A stretch of 64,000 nt of DNA, taken from Nitrosomonadales bacterium. GTDB taxonomy: Bacteria > Pseudomonadota > Gammaproteobacteria > Burkholderiales > Gallionellaceae. This document shows positions 55,125 to 63,259 of the stretch, piece by piece. Each line of letters begins with the position of its first letter. The first letter of the stretch is position 1. The notes under the pieces are model-generated. The model worked only from the letters and a program-made list of their open reading frames with translations. It was not told the DNA's origin and did no database searches. The stretch covers positions 1-64,000 of the forward strand of contig JANYJE010000068.1 of NCBI GenBank assembly GCA_025408405.1, read 5' to 3'. The translations under genes were made by a program, and so were the position numbers.

Positions 55125-55337
55125 CTTCTGACCATCCTTGGAGGCCTGAACGACCACTTTGAATGTGTTCTTTACACCGTTTTTGTCGATTCTAGCCTTC
55201 TTTTTTTCAAACAGCCTCAAGCTCACTTCCACATCGATGTCTGTCGGGCGAAAAGCGGAAGTAATTCCAAGCTGCGTGAAATGGCAACTAGGACAGAACT
55301 TCGGCCAATGCTGCGGTTGGGGATGGGCTGGCGCCAT
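55002..55337 (-). CDS. possible small gene antisense to the relaxase end
   Basis: This minus-strand frame reads MAPAHPQPQHWPKFCPSCHFTQLGITSAFRPTDIDVEVSLRLFEKKKARIDKNGVKNTFKVVVQASKDGQKLPNLSIFPFADS and more. It has a CPSCH motif and codon use like its neighbours, but its last 120 bases overlap the relaxase 3' end on the other strand. It fills the gap before the kinase gene. I do not recognise a family; it may be a real small gene or a remnant. Confidence 0.35.
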   Translation of the reverse strand: MAPAHPQPQHWPKFCPSCHFTQLGITSAFRPTDIDVEVSLRLFEKKKARIDKNGVKNTFKVVVQASKDGQKLPNLSIFPFADSVNRHDGHTVAILHRDIGVAMVCWSVSRM

Positions 55338-55418
55338 GTCTGTAATCTGGTACATTCCAGAACTTGGCACCGCACTTGCTGTGTTCCTTCCTCATTTGCG
55401 TCACGTTACGGTATATCC

Positions 55419-57281
55419 ATGAAAACACCCACGAAGTCCGAACTCCAAGCACGCATTTGCAATTTCATGCTCGGTAAACAACTGGGGGCTGGCGGTAATG
55501 CGGTGGTTTACGCTGCCAAGCGAGATGAAGAGCTGGTTGCAGTCAAGTTTCTGCTAAACACTGACGTAAAACGGTATTTGCGCTTCCGCGATGAGGTCCT
55601 TGTAGTGACTACCAGCCTCAAGGGCTCCAGCCGTGTAATCCCAATAATCGAACACCATCTCCCGGACACCGAAAGTCCGGAAATCCCGTGGTACGCGATG
55701 CCCGTCGCAACGCCGATTCGCAAACGCTTGAAAGGTGCGCCAAAGCGTGATGTTGTGAGTGCGCTGGCGGAATTGGCAGAAGGGCTGGGTGATTTGCACG
55801 ATACAAATGTCGCCCACCGGGACATAAAGCCAGAGAATCTCTTCTTCTTCGAGAATAGTTTTCGCTTTGGTGATTTCGGCATTGCGAAATTTCCGGATAG
55901 TGCTGGGTTGACGACTGCAACCGAGCCCATGGGCCCTCAAGGCTATATGGCCGATGAGATGATGCGCGATTCTGGGTCAGCAGATCCTTTCAAGGCAGAC
56001 ATATTCAGCTTGGCCAAGACGCTGTGGGTTTTGCTGACTGACCAGCGGCATCCATTTTTGGGGCAGTACTCGCGCTACGGGAATTACTCATTGGACGAAT
56101 TGCTACCTAAGGACCGCTTTGTGCATGAGCCAATTGATGATCTGCTGGAAAGATGCACTCATTCCATCCCAGACAAGCGCCTCGGCGCACGCGAGTTCGC
56201 ACAGGCACTGCGTAATGTGCTCGCCGCACAGGGCGACTTCGAGTTGCGCAATCCACTCCAGTGGGCCGGAGCGGAGGCTTGGGCAATTAGTGTGCCTTGT
56301 ACGCGTGTCGAGTGGACTGATCCGGCGGCAATCGTCCAAGTCGTGAAGATTCTCAGCCGTCGTGATTCGCTTAATCATTGCTTCCTTCCAGGAGGCGGTG
56401 GCTGGGACATCACTGATGCGGAACTGACGGAGGGCGGTGCGGCTATCCTCTTATGGCATGACACTGAATTGGCCACAGTGGTCAGACCGACCAGGTTGAC
56501 CCTCGAACGCATTCAGGGCGGCGCGCCAAGAAGCTATGCCACCCTAGAGTCGGCTACACTTAAAAAGCTAGGGGTACAGAAATGCAACAAATGGTATGAA
56601 AAGTTATTGCGCTGTGATGAATACACCTACATGGCGTTACCGCGCGAATATGATCCTTGGCCCAAGGGGCTCACAAGAATCTCGCGTTACTACGAACCTG
56701 GAATGTTCATCATTGCGCCCAAAGGCGGCATCTTTAACCACGAGGACAGCTACGAGGGAAAGGGTAACGCGCTGGGTCGAGACAAGCTTCGTGCAGCCTT
56801 TGAGAGCGGATTGATAAATAGGAATCAGGAACGAGTTACATTTGGCCTACGCAGGATCGTCCGGCTTGCTGAGCAAGTGCCAGTTCCGGACTCATCATTC
56901 CTTTCTAAGGTAGACCTGCAGATCTTGCAGAAGCTGTTAGAACTCGACCAGGCCATGAAGGGGGTAACAATGCCCTCCGATGAAGTAGTAAACCTCGCAA
57001 GCATCCGCGCCCATGTACCGGAAAGGGACGCAAAATACCAAGAGATTCTTAAATTTATTCGAACGCTGAGCCCAGTACAACTTGGGGAAGTAATGGCGTT
57101 ATTCCTATTTGGCCGCGGTGATATCGATGATCCTGAAGATGAATCAAAGATTGCAGCCCGTGAAGCAATGAATGACCCTTATTCCGCCGAATACTTCGCA
57201 GAAAAGTTCGGCAACAACAATTTTCTCAAAGCCGTTAATCGTTTTGGCTTTGAAATAGTTGGTTCTCTGTTAGAGAAATAA
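55419..57281 (+). CDS. Hanks-type protein kinase with DUF3775-like C-terminus
   Basis: This 620-residue soluble kinase has a Gly-rich loop LGAGGNAVVYAAK, the Lys in AVKFL (K43), the catalytic loop VAHRDIKPENL (D135) and FGDFGIAK (DFG 152-154). About 270 residues of unrecognised sequence follow. The end LSPVQLGEVMALFLFGRGDIDDPEDESKIAAREAMND resembles DUF3775. No membrane segment or PASTA repeats are present. It lies in the cargo of a mobile element right after the relaxase. Kinases of this kind are found in abortive-infection systems, which is a possibility and not a finding. The ATG at 55419 is preferred over the long ORF. Confidence 0.8.
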   Translation: MKTPTKSELQARICNFMLGKQLGAGGNAVVYAAKRDEELVAVKFLLNTDVKRYLRFRDEVLVVTTSLKGSSRVIPIIEHHLPDTESPEIPWYAMPVATPIRKRLKGAPKRDVVSALAELAEGLGDLHDTNVAHRDIKPENLFFFENSFRFGDFGIAKFPDSAGLTTATEPMGPQGYMADEMMRDSGSADPFKADIFSLAKTLWVLLTDQRHPFLGQYSRYGNYSLDELLPKDRFVHEPIDDLLERCTHSIPDKRLGAREFAQALRNVLAAQGDFELRNPLQWAGAEAWAISVPCTRVEWTDPAAIVQVVKILSRRDSLNHCFLPGGGGWDITDAELTEGGAAILLWHDTELATVVRPTRLTLERIQGGAPRSYATLESATLKKLGVQKCNKWYEKLLRCDEYTYMALPREYDPWPKGLTRISRYYEPGMFIIAPKGGIFNHEDSYEGKGNALGRDKLRAAFESGLINRNQERVTFGLRRIVRLAEQVPVPDSSFLSKVDLQILQKLLELDQAMKGVTMPSDEVVNLASIRAHVPERDAKYQEILKFIRTLSPVQLGEVMALFLFGRGDIDDPEDESKIAAREAMNDPYSAEYFAEKFGNNNFLKAVNRFGFEIVGSLLEK

Positions 57282-57320
57282 GAAAAGCTGACCTTCGTTT
57301 GCATAATAGCTAGCAAAAAG

Positions 57321-57443
57321 ATGGACAACTAATGCTCCATTAAGTCGGCTCAGACACAAAATATGGACTAATTCAGGATGGCACTAATTGTCCCATACGG
57401 CCGAATATCTGACAGGTATTGTCAGATGAAATCTGGATTACTA
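57321..57443. repeat. IS-end relics between the kinase and DUF5623 genes
   Basis: ATGGACAACTAATGCTCCAT (57321-57340) has an imperfect inverted copy, atggcactaattgtcccat, at 57378-57396, and ATGGACTAATTCAGGATGG (57363) is a third, direct form. Next, ctgacaggtattgtcagatgaaatctggattactaaacat (57410-57449) is about 75% identical to a sequence at 62717-62756. These look like ends of lost insertion sequences. Confidence 0.5.
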
Positions 57444-57444
57444 A

Positions 57445-57477
57445 ACATTAGCGCTGCTTCAGCAGCGCTAATGTTTG
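57445..57477. terminator. bidirectional terminator between kinase and DUF5623 genes
   Basis: AACATTAGCGCTGC-TTCA-GCAGCGCTAATGTTT is a perfect 13-14 bp stem between convergent genes, with a T-run on one side and an A-run on the other. Confidence 0.75.
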
Positions 57478-57485
57478 TCCCAAAC

Positions 57486-58805
57486 TCAAGATGCCCAGGT
57501 ACGCATCGAATTAACTGCAGAATCTACTTTTTTTAGGAGCGTCCTCAGTGGTGGACTATCCGGATAGTGCTTACCCAGTATTTGCTTTACACGCTCCAGA
57601 CTATTGATGTGACGACTGCTCTCGGCATGGGAGATGGATCGTGAGAATTGGTGACCGGACTCGTGATAATAGATGTCAAAGAACACTTCATCTGATAGTT
57701 CTTCACGGTTATATTCTCGCTGAACCCACTCATCGAGTTCGCTACGTACTGAGTCAAGTCGGTTGTAGACTCCATTGCGTTCAGATGAAACCACCAATAC
57801 GGATTTGAGCAGCCCCCCAATTTCTATATGCGCGTCAATTGGCATTCGATCTTTGGGTCGCCGACTTGGCCCAACAAAGGTTTGGATGTACTTGACTGAG
57901 TTGCGTTGACCACCCGATTTTTTCTGTTGCTTCGAATCCAATTTTTGTGTTTTCACATTCGCAATCGCCCCCGGACTAACGAAGATCGGAATAAGCGGCG
58001 ATGACTCTCCGTTCCATGTCTTTTCATCAATGGGTGCTGCCAGTCGATTTAGCGCTGCGACTATCGGGTCAAGAGGAATACCCCTCTCCGCATCGGCAAT
58101 CAAGTAGAGCTGTGAGCCGCCGGCTGGATTGTACATTCCAGTCCATTCTGGTTTCTGAATTACGAACCCATGACGCTGCGCCCATTCAGTTCGCTCCGCT
58201 GCTTGGCTCTCTGCGGCCTTTTCATAGGGCTCATCAGCAAAAAGGTAGCGCCTTGTATTGCGGTCATACCAAATGCTGTAGTGATCGCGCCCGGGCACAG
58301 CATTTGTCGAACGACCTCCCGGATAGGCCTTGCTATGGCTATTTGATGGGCGCAACTTTGTTACATCCATGAACTGTAAAGTACGAGCTAAAGCACAGGC
58401 TGCACGTCGCGCCTCAGATTGCGACTGAACTGACGTCCTACGCGCCAGATGATCAGGGCCTTCTGGTCTAAAGCCATTAAATGCACGGTGATAATCAAAT
58501 TGCGACACGGCAATCAAATCGTTCCAAGGTGTCGTGAGCATGGCGGTCAGTATTTCACGACCTTCGCTACCATCTTTTCGGTTTTTCCAAGAGGCTGTGA
58601 TGAACACACGATGCCAAAGATCTATCCGACTATCGCTATTTACCTTGGAGAGGAAGTTACTCGCATGGCGATAATTTTGATATCCGGCTGCACGCGCTGC
58701 AACATCCAAGGCTTCTGTGTGCTGGATACCTTGGACAACTTTGATTGATTTAGCAAGACGCTTGATGCCGTCTATAGAAGACGGACGAATTTCTTTACTT
58801 GACAT
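57486..58805 (-). CDS. DUF5623-like protein
   Basis: This 439-residue protein starts MSSKEIRPSSIDGIKRLAKSIKVVQGIQHTEALDVAARAAGYQNYRHASNFL. The DGIK-LAK...HTEALD-AA--AGYQNY-HA segment is the conserved start of DUF5623 proteins, often found in genomic islands. It has no signal peptide or membrane part. The start 58805 follows AAGGAG by six bases, better than 58823. The function is unknown. It faces the kinase gene across a terminator. Confidence 0.7.
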   Translation of the reverse strand: MSSKEIRPSSIDGIKRLAKSIKVVQGIQHTEALDVAARAAGYQNYRHASNFLSKVNSDSRIDLWHRVFITASWKNRKDGSEGREILTAMLTTPWNDLIAVSQFDYHRAFNGFRPEGPDHLARRTSVQSQSEARRAACALARTLQFMDVTKLRPSNSHSKAYPGGRSTNAVPGRDHYSIWYDRNTRRYLFADEPYEKAAESQAAERTEWAQRHGFVIQKPEWTGMYNPAGGSQLYLIADAERGIPLDPIVAALNRLAAPIDEKTWNGESSPLIPIFVSPGAIANVKTQKLDSKQQKKSGGQRNSVKYIQTFVGPSRRPKDRMPIDAHIEIGGLLKSVLVVSSERNGVYNRLDSVRSELDEWVQREYNREELSDEVFFDIYYHESGHQFSRSISHAESSRHINSLERVKQILGKHYPDSPPLRTLLKKVDSAVNSMRTWAS

Positions 58806-59096
58806 GACATTCTCCTTGTTCATGACGAAACGTCACCCGTCTGCCGCTTCTAGAACACGAATATGACATGTTCAAAAAGAGGATGTACCGGCAGTGCTGT
58901 CAACAGCTTTGCTATGACGGGTGGCTGGCTCCTGCCTAGAGCCAGCCGAGATTATTGCACCAATAACCCACGTAGCACAATGGGCTAATTACCTAGGCGA
59001 TAACGCGTTGAATTTTGTGAAATATCTGAGCTTGTGAAGATGGGAGGCTATACTATTATGGGCTTTTCTGACTTCCACTTTAGGCAATGAAACCGA
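58806..59096. other. 290-bp divergent gap with a hairpin
   Basis: The gap lies between the divergent DUF5623 and 95-residue genes. It holds GGCTGGCTC-ctgccta-GAGCCAGCC (58923-58947), a perfect nine-base stem without a T-run, and a TATACT (59049-59054) that could be a -10 for the plus-strand gene. No further gene is seen. Confidence 0.5.
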
Positions 59097-59384
59097 ATGT
59101 CCCGGTTAGATAAACAATCCTGGCAGGTAGTAGCCGCGGCACAGCGTTATGTGCGTACCGGAAACTCGTCTGAGATGAGAGAGTTTGATGTCGCGACGTT
59201 GAAAAAGGCGGACTATCAGTTGGGTGATAGGGATGTTGCTACTGGGTGGCGTAAGGCAATTCAAGACTTCATTAAAGAAAAAAACAATGCTCCAGAAGTT
59301 CTTGAAGTAAAGCCCGAAGCATTCGGCATCAAATTGAACGTTAATGAGCTTTTCAAACGAGCCCTCAGATGGTTTCGAAAATAG
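59097..59384 (+). CDS. hypothetical small protein, neighbour of the PLD-like gene
   Basis: This 95-residue basic protein reads MSRLDKQSWQVVAAAQRYVRTGNSSEMREFDVATLKKADYQLGDRDVATGWRKAIQDF, then a linker and a C-terminal amphipathic segment, LNVNELFKRALRWFRK, that could bind membrane. It has no clear ribosome site. The distance to the next gene is 97 bp on the same strand, so co-expression is likely. I do not recognise the family. Confidence 0.55.
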   Translation: MSRLDKQSWQVVAAAQRYVRTGNSSEMREFDVATLKKADYQLGDRDVATGWRKAIQDFIKEKNNAPEVLEVKPEAFGIKLNVNELFKRALRWFRK

Positions 59385-59481
59385 TACTTTTTCGGGCTAG
59401 CTTGCGTGGCAAATTATTCAAGTGTCGGGAATTGGTGGGAAAACGCATGACTGTACCTTTTAACTAGGGAATTTGATCGAT

Positions 59482-60987
59482 ATGGTACGACAGCTGGCTG
59501 TTTTATCAACACATCGCTTTACGATAGCATCCATACCCGAGTTGGTTGGCAAACTAGCGCAACATCAAAAAGCGCTCCTAAACATTGCGTGGGACAGCTA
59601 CGTTTCTCACGGGCGACTATTCCCTCTAAGAGGCCTCACAAATATTTTCGGGAAATTGACTATTAAGGAGGGTTTCTCTGGTTTAAACGGAAGCCTGATA
59701 TACGAAACCAACGAACAAGATGGGGCCTATTTTAAGTTAACGCTCTACGGTGCTTTCCTAACTGACCATGGGCCTGCTCTGGCCTCACTAATTGTCCGAC
59801 TTCTGGATCTCATCAAGGACCTTTGTAAAGAGGACAGCTATATAAAAAAACTGAATAGAGACCAAATTAAGGATCGGCTAGAGCTTTCAGATTCGGAAAT
59901 TCAAATCCTGTTTAGGCTTCTTACTCTTGGCTTGCCAAGCGGTATGCCGCTCTATTTGTCCAGTTACGCACCGGAGGGCGCTGAGTGGACGATCACCATT
60001 AATGATTTGGAAGTTTTCGAACTTCTCCGCTCTGATGAAACGTTAGCATATATGGACGAACATCTATCAGAGGGATATAGACCGGCAGAGCCATGTTCAT
60101 ATAGGGAACGATTAACATATCAGCACAGAAGAGCGGGCTCAGACTCACCAATTGTCGGCTTCGATAATTCCGCTGGATCGCTAGGCGTCAAATCCACCTC
60201 GACGGAGGACAAAAAACAATCAGATTTGAACCCATGGCCAGTTGTCCGTGGCTTCCTCCTGAACCTGTCTAGCTATGATGTGCCTAAAATCGTAGATCGA
60301 GCGGGGTTGACAGTCGATTGGTCTCTGACGGACAAACAGAATTATTCACACAAGATGCGCCTAGCGGAATATAGACCTCGGATTGATACCGCATACCAAG
60401 CGCTATCGAACGATAGTGACCGGCTTCGCGTTGCATACATTGTCACCCAAGAGCTCGCAAAACACGGCGCCACCGACGAGCTAAACGATGCGCTAGTTAA
60501 GATTGGCTGGGAACTTCGAGGAGGCGGGCTGGCTCCATCAAATAGTGTCGTCGGTGAATTGTTCTTTCAAGAGCAGAGTCAGCACGCTGCCTATGTAGAG
60601 ATCCGTGCGATTGTCCAAAAAGTGACGAGCAAAATTGCGATTATTGATCCATATATCGATCAGTCAATTTTAACGTTGCTTTCAACCTGCGCAAAACCAG
60701 GACTACGCGTCGAAATTCTCACATCATCACTACCTACCGATTTTGCTCTTGAAGGCAAGAAGTGGCTAAGTCAGCATGCGGGGAGTTCGCTTAATGTCCG
60801 TACAACCAAGGAATTCCATGATCGATTCATCATTCTTGATAACTCTGTATGTTGGCATATCGGTTGTTCCATCAAGGACGCCGGAAATAAGGCGTTTATG
60901 CTTAGCGAGTTGGAAGACCGCGATAACCGCGAGGCCCTGCTAGCACAGGCAAGAAAGTCATGGGACGCCGCCATGGTTGCGTTGTAG
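59482..60987 (+). CDS. PLD-like protein with unknown N-terminal domain
   Basis: This is a 501-residue protein. The first 200 residues contain a helical, winged-helix-like part (FLTDHGPALASLIVRLLDLIKDL...DRLELSDSEIQILFRLLTLG). The C-terminus has IAIIDPYIDQSILTLLSTCAKPGLRVEILTS and FHDRFIILDNSVCWHIGCSIKDAGNKAFMLSELED. That is the pattern of a single phospholipase D-fold domain, with HDR where the canonical HKD motif has HxK. It may be a nuclease or a non-catalytic sensor. Similar proteins occur in defence islands. The ATG at 59482 is preferred over TTG 59473. Confidence 0.65.
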   Translation: MVRQLAVLSTHRFTIASIPELVGKLAQHQKALLNIAWDSYVSHGRLFPLRGLTNIFGKLTIKEGFSGLNGSLIYETNEQDGAYFKLTLYGAFLTDHGPALASLIVRLLDLIKDLCKEDSYIKKLNRDQIKDRLELSDSEIQILFRLLTLGLPSGMPLYLSSYAPEGAEWTITINDLEVFELLRSDETLAYMDEHLSEGYRPAEPCSYRERLTYQHRRAGSDSPIVGFDNSAGSLGVKSTSTEDKKQSDLNPWPVVRGFLLNLSSYDVPKIVDRAGLTVDWSLTDKQNYSHKMRLAEYRPRIDTAYQALSNDSDRLRVAYIVTQELAKHGATDELNDALVKIGWELRGGGLAPSNSVVGELFFQEQSQHAAYVEIRAIVQKVTSKIAIIDPYIDQSILTLLSTCAKPGLRVEILTSSLPTDFALEGKKWLSQHAGSSLNVRTTKEFHDRFIILDNSVCWHIGCSIKDAGNKAFMLSELEDRDNREALLAQARKSWDAAMVAL

Positions 60988-61075
60988 CGGAATCGTTGAG
61001 TGAACGTCCGCAAGGTCCGCTATTTCGCGCACAAGGGACATTCAGACGTCCCGCTCGCAATTTCCGCTTAGGCCG

Positions 61076-62706
61076 GAGGCTGTGTAAAAACGAGTAACTA
61101 GCCGATCGTTGCGCAACTGGATTCCAGTTCGCCATTTTCAGGTGTTCGCGAAGGAGGAGGTTTTTTCTGCCAGTAATTACGCCATCACGCCTGTTGCATC
61201 GCTGCAATCATTCCTTTCACTCCCATTATCTGCATTACCCGCTTCATGTTGTACGCCAGGACATGCAGGCTCATCTCGGTACTGACGCGGTTCATTGTCC
61301 GCGTCAGGAAGTGCCTGGCACCCATCCAGTATTTGATCGTGCCGAAGGGATGCTCGACGGTCTGCCTTCGGATACGCATGGCCTCGGGTCTCATATCGAG
61401 CCGTTTTTGCATGCTTTCCAAGTTGGCCTCATGCTCCCATCGGCTGACTCGCCGTTCTTTGCCGGGCGTGCATTTCTCCTTGATCGGGCAGCGCGGGCAA
61501 TCCGAGCTCCAATAACGATAGATCAAGTGGCCCTTGTCGACGCTTTCGCTATGCCTGATCAGCCTGCTACCACCGGGACATAGGTATTGGTCTGCTTCGG
61601 GATCATAGATGAAGTCTTCCTTGTCGAAGCGCCCCTCCGCCTTGGCTGATGACGTCATCGGTTTGGATACATAGGCGGTGATCCCCGCTTCGTTGCAGGC
61701 CAGAATCTCATCTCCACTGTAGTACCCTCGATCAGCCAATACGTTGAGCTCTTCAGTCTCCATGGCCACTTTGGCCTGCTTTGCCATTCTTGAGAGCTGT
61801 GATCGGTCCGTGCCGATGTTGGTGACTTCGTGTGCAACGATCAGGTGATGCTGAGTCTCGACGGCTGTCTGAACGTTATACCCAACCATCCCGCGACTGG
61901 TACTGGTCGCCATGGCCCGTGCATCGGGATCCGTTAGAGAGACTTGGCCGGAGGGCGACGCCTTCAGTTGCACCTCAATCTCCCGTAGTTCCGCCATGTC
62001 CTTCTTCAGGGTGGCAAGCTTCTCTTTAAGGCGTGCAGTTTTTATTTCGGTGACATCTGACTGTTGGCGGTCGGCTGTGTCCATCGCAACCAGATACCGC
62101 TCGATGCATTGGTCTATCTGCTGCATGCGCTTCTCTAACTTGCCATGGGTGAAGTTGCGGTCATGGGCATTCACTGCCTTGAACTTGCTGCCGTCGATCG
62201 CCACGACAGCTTGCGAGAACAGGTTAAGGCGGCGACACAACATCACGAACTGGCGGCAGACATTGCGGATCGCTTCACCATTGTCCCGCCTGAAATCGGC
62301 GATGGTCTTGAAGTCCGGCGCAAGCTTGCCAATCAGCCACATGAGCTCGACGTTGCGCTGGCACTCGCGCTCAAGGCGCCTGCTGGACTGTATGCGATTC
62401 AGGTAGCCATACAGATACAGCTTCAGCAGGATCGAAGGGTGATAGGAGGGGCGCCCCGTTGCAGCAGGCTCTACGCCAGCGAACCCCAGTGCCCGCATGT
62501 CCAGTTCATCAATGAATGCCTCGACTGCACGAACAGGATTGTCTTCGGCGATGTAATCGTCCAGGCATTCTGGCAATAAGGTGGTTTGATTCCGGCTTTC
62601 GCCTTCGATGAATCGCTTCACGATCTTCCCTCCATGCGGACGTTACGGCATTAACGCATGAGAAAAGTTGCGGTGGACAGAACAGAGGTTGTTTTCACAC
62701 AGCCTC
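61076..62706. mobile_element. IS1182-family insertion sequence, apparently complete
   Basis: The left end GAGGCTGTGTAAAAAC (61076-61091) matches the right end gttttcacacagcctc (62691-62706) in inverted orientation with one mismatch. GCCG flanks both sides (61072-61075 and 62707-62710), a likely four-base target duplication. One transposase gene lies inside on the minus strand. Confidence 0.85.
61185..62621 (-). CDS. IS1182-family transposase
   Basis: This 478-residue DDE transposase starts MKRFIEGESRNQTTLLPECLDDYIAEDNPVRAVEAFIDELDM and has GRPSYHPSILLKLYLYGYLNRIQSSRRLERECQRNVELMWL, then VVAIDGSKFKAVNAHDRNFT and VLADRGYYSGDEI. The C-terminus carries CPRCPIKEKCTPGK and RRQTVEHPFGTIKYWMGARHFLTR. 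It is intact, full length and in one frame, so the copy may still be active. Confidence 0.93.
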   Translation of the reverse strand: MKRFIEGESRNQTTLLPECLDDYIAEDNPVRAVEAFIDELDMRALGFAGVEPAATGRPSYHPSILLKLYLYGYLNRIQSSRRLERECQRNVELMWLIGKLAPDFKTIADFRRDNGEAIRNVCRQFVMLCRRLNLFSQAVVAIDGSKFKAVNAHDRNFTHGKLEKRMQQIDQCIERYLVAMDTADRQQSDVTEIKTARLKEKLATLKKDMAELREIEVQLKASPSGQVSLTDPDARAMATSTSRGMVGYNVQTAVETQHHLIVAHEVTNIGTDRSQLSRMAKQAKVAMETEELNVLADRGYYSGDEILACNEAGITAYVSKPMTSSAKAEGRFDKEDFIYDPEADQYLCPGGSRLIRHSESVDKGHLIYRYWSSDCPRCPIKEKCTPGKERRVSRWEHEANLESMQKRLDMRPEAMRIRRQTVEHPFGTIKYWMGARHFLTRTMNRVSTEMSLHVLAYNMKRVMQIMGVKGMIAAMQQA

Positions 62707-62716
62707 GCCGATGATC

Positions 62717-62860
62717 TGACAATGTTTGTAAGATGAAGTCCAGACTATTAAACATCAGGCACGGTGTGTGGCGCTGCGATAGCGCTTTTCTAGCCCTTCT
62801 ATGGCCTTCCACCGGGTAGCTTCAATCCATTTGTAGCCAGTCTTGCGGCTAACCGAATTA
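62717..62860 (-). pseudogene. IS481-family transposase remnant
   Basis: On the minus strand, LCKTNSVSRKTGYKWIEATRWKAIEGLEKRYRSATHRA stops at 62762. SRKTGYKWIE is the HTH of IS481-type transposases, and only this part is left. Just beyond it lies ctgacaatgtttgtaagatg..., the sequence shared with 57410-57449. The fragment runs on from the end of the RHH gene. Confidence 0.5.
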
Positions 62861-63103
62861 GTCTTGCAGAGAATCCTCTAGCAGCGCCCCTATAACCTCG
62901 CTTTGCGTTTTCTTTTCGGCAAGTGCTTTCTTTCTCAGTATGTCTGCTTGGTCATGGGTAAGAAAAAAACTTACTTCAATACCATCTAAGAGCATTTTTT
63001 CTCGGTAAGAGGCTTGCCGTTGGGCAGGGGTACGTACGCCCTTAGGGTTTTTGGGGCGCCCCCTCTTCGCCGTCTTAATGTCAGTTTTTTCCAAGATATT
63101 CAT
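62858..63103 (-). CDS. ribbon-helix-helix DNA-binding protein
   Basis: This 81-residue protein starts MNILEKTDIKTAKRGRPKNPKGVRTPAQRQASYREKML and ends in IEVSFFLTHDQADILRKKALAEKKTQSEVIGALLEDSLQD, a ribbon-helix-helix pattern with a basic N-terminal tail. GGGGA precedes the ATG at 63103; the longer ORF (63178) has no site. It is divergent from the AAA+ gene. Paired CGTGA repeats in the gap are its likely operator. It could be an antitoxin or an autoregulator. Confidence 0.65.
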   Translation of the reverse strand: MNILEKTDIKTAKRGRPKNPKGVRTPAQRQASYREKMLLDGIEVSFFLTHDQADILRKKALAEKKTQSEVIGALLEDSLQD

Positions 63104-63120
63104 TCCCCGGTAATTAATTA

Positions 63121-63133
63121 TCACGCCCTCACG
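63121..63133 (-). promoter_or_regulatory. CGTGA-N3-CGTGA operator, left copy
   Basis: On the minus strand this reads CGTGAGGGCGTGA. It differs by one base from CGTGAGGACGTGA at 63183-63195 on the plus strand. The two copies are inverted within the RHH/AAA+ divergent gap. The left copy also sits inside ATTATC...GATAAT (63117-63138). Confidence 0.55.
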
Positions 63134-63182
63134 ATAATACATGAAGGCGCAATTTACGTATTGGAAAAATGCTTGCAATAAA

Positions 63183-63195
63183 CGTGAGGACGTGA
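63183..63195 (+). promoter_or_regulatory. CGTGA-N3-CGTGA operator, right copy
   Basis: CGTGAGGACGTGA lies on the plus strand about 65 bp before the AAA+ start and just ahead of a TATATT that could be its -10. It is the partner of the copy at 63121-63133. Confidence 0.55.
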
Positions 63196-63213
63196 CATTA
63201 TATTAGCGCAATT

Positions 63214-63259
63214 ATGGAAACAGCAAAACTCTTTGAAAGTCGACTTCTCGGGAGGCATC
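63214..63259 (+). pseudogene. possible VapB antitoxin start fragment
   Basis: ATG GAA ACA GCA AAA CTC TTT reads METAKLF, the standard start of many VapB antitoxins, and then diverges (ESRLLGRHH) into the AAA+ gene region in another frame. It may be a relic at an old insertion point, or chance. Confidence 0.25.

Noticed and set aside
55159-55422. 87-codon plus-strand ORF before the kinase
   Set aside because: Phe/Ser-rich, no ribosome site; the minus frame in the same place looks more like a protein.
57445-57477. hairpin at 57.45 kb as a CRISPR-like or attC-like unit
   Set aside because: Single copy, placed between convergent genes, with T/A runs; a terminator explains it.
60190-60200. tcaaatccacct as a possible second attachment core
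   Set aside because: Only part of the T-arm matches and the sequence lies inside the PLD-like gene; the acceptor end is absent.
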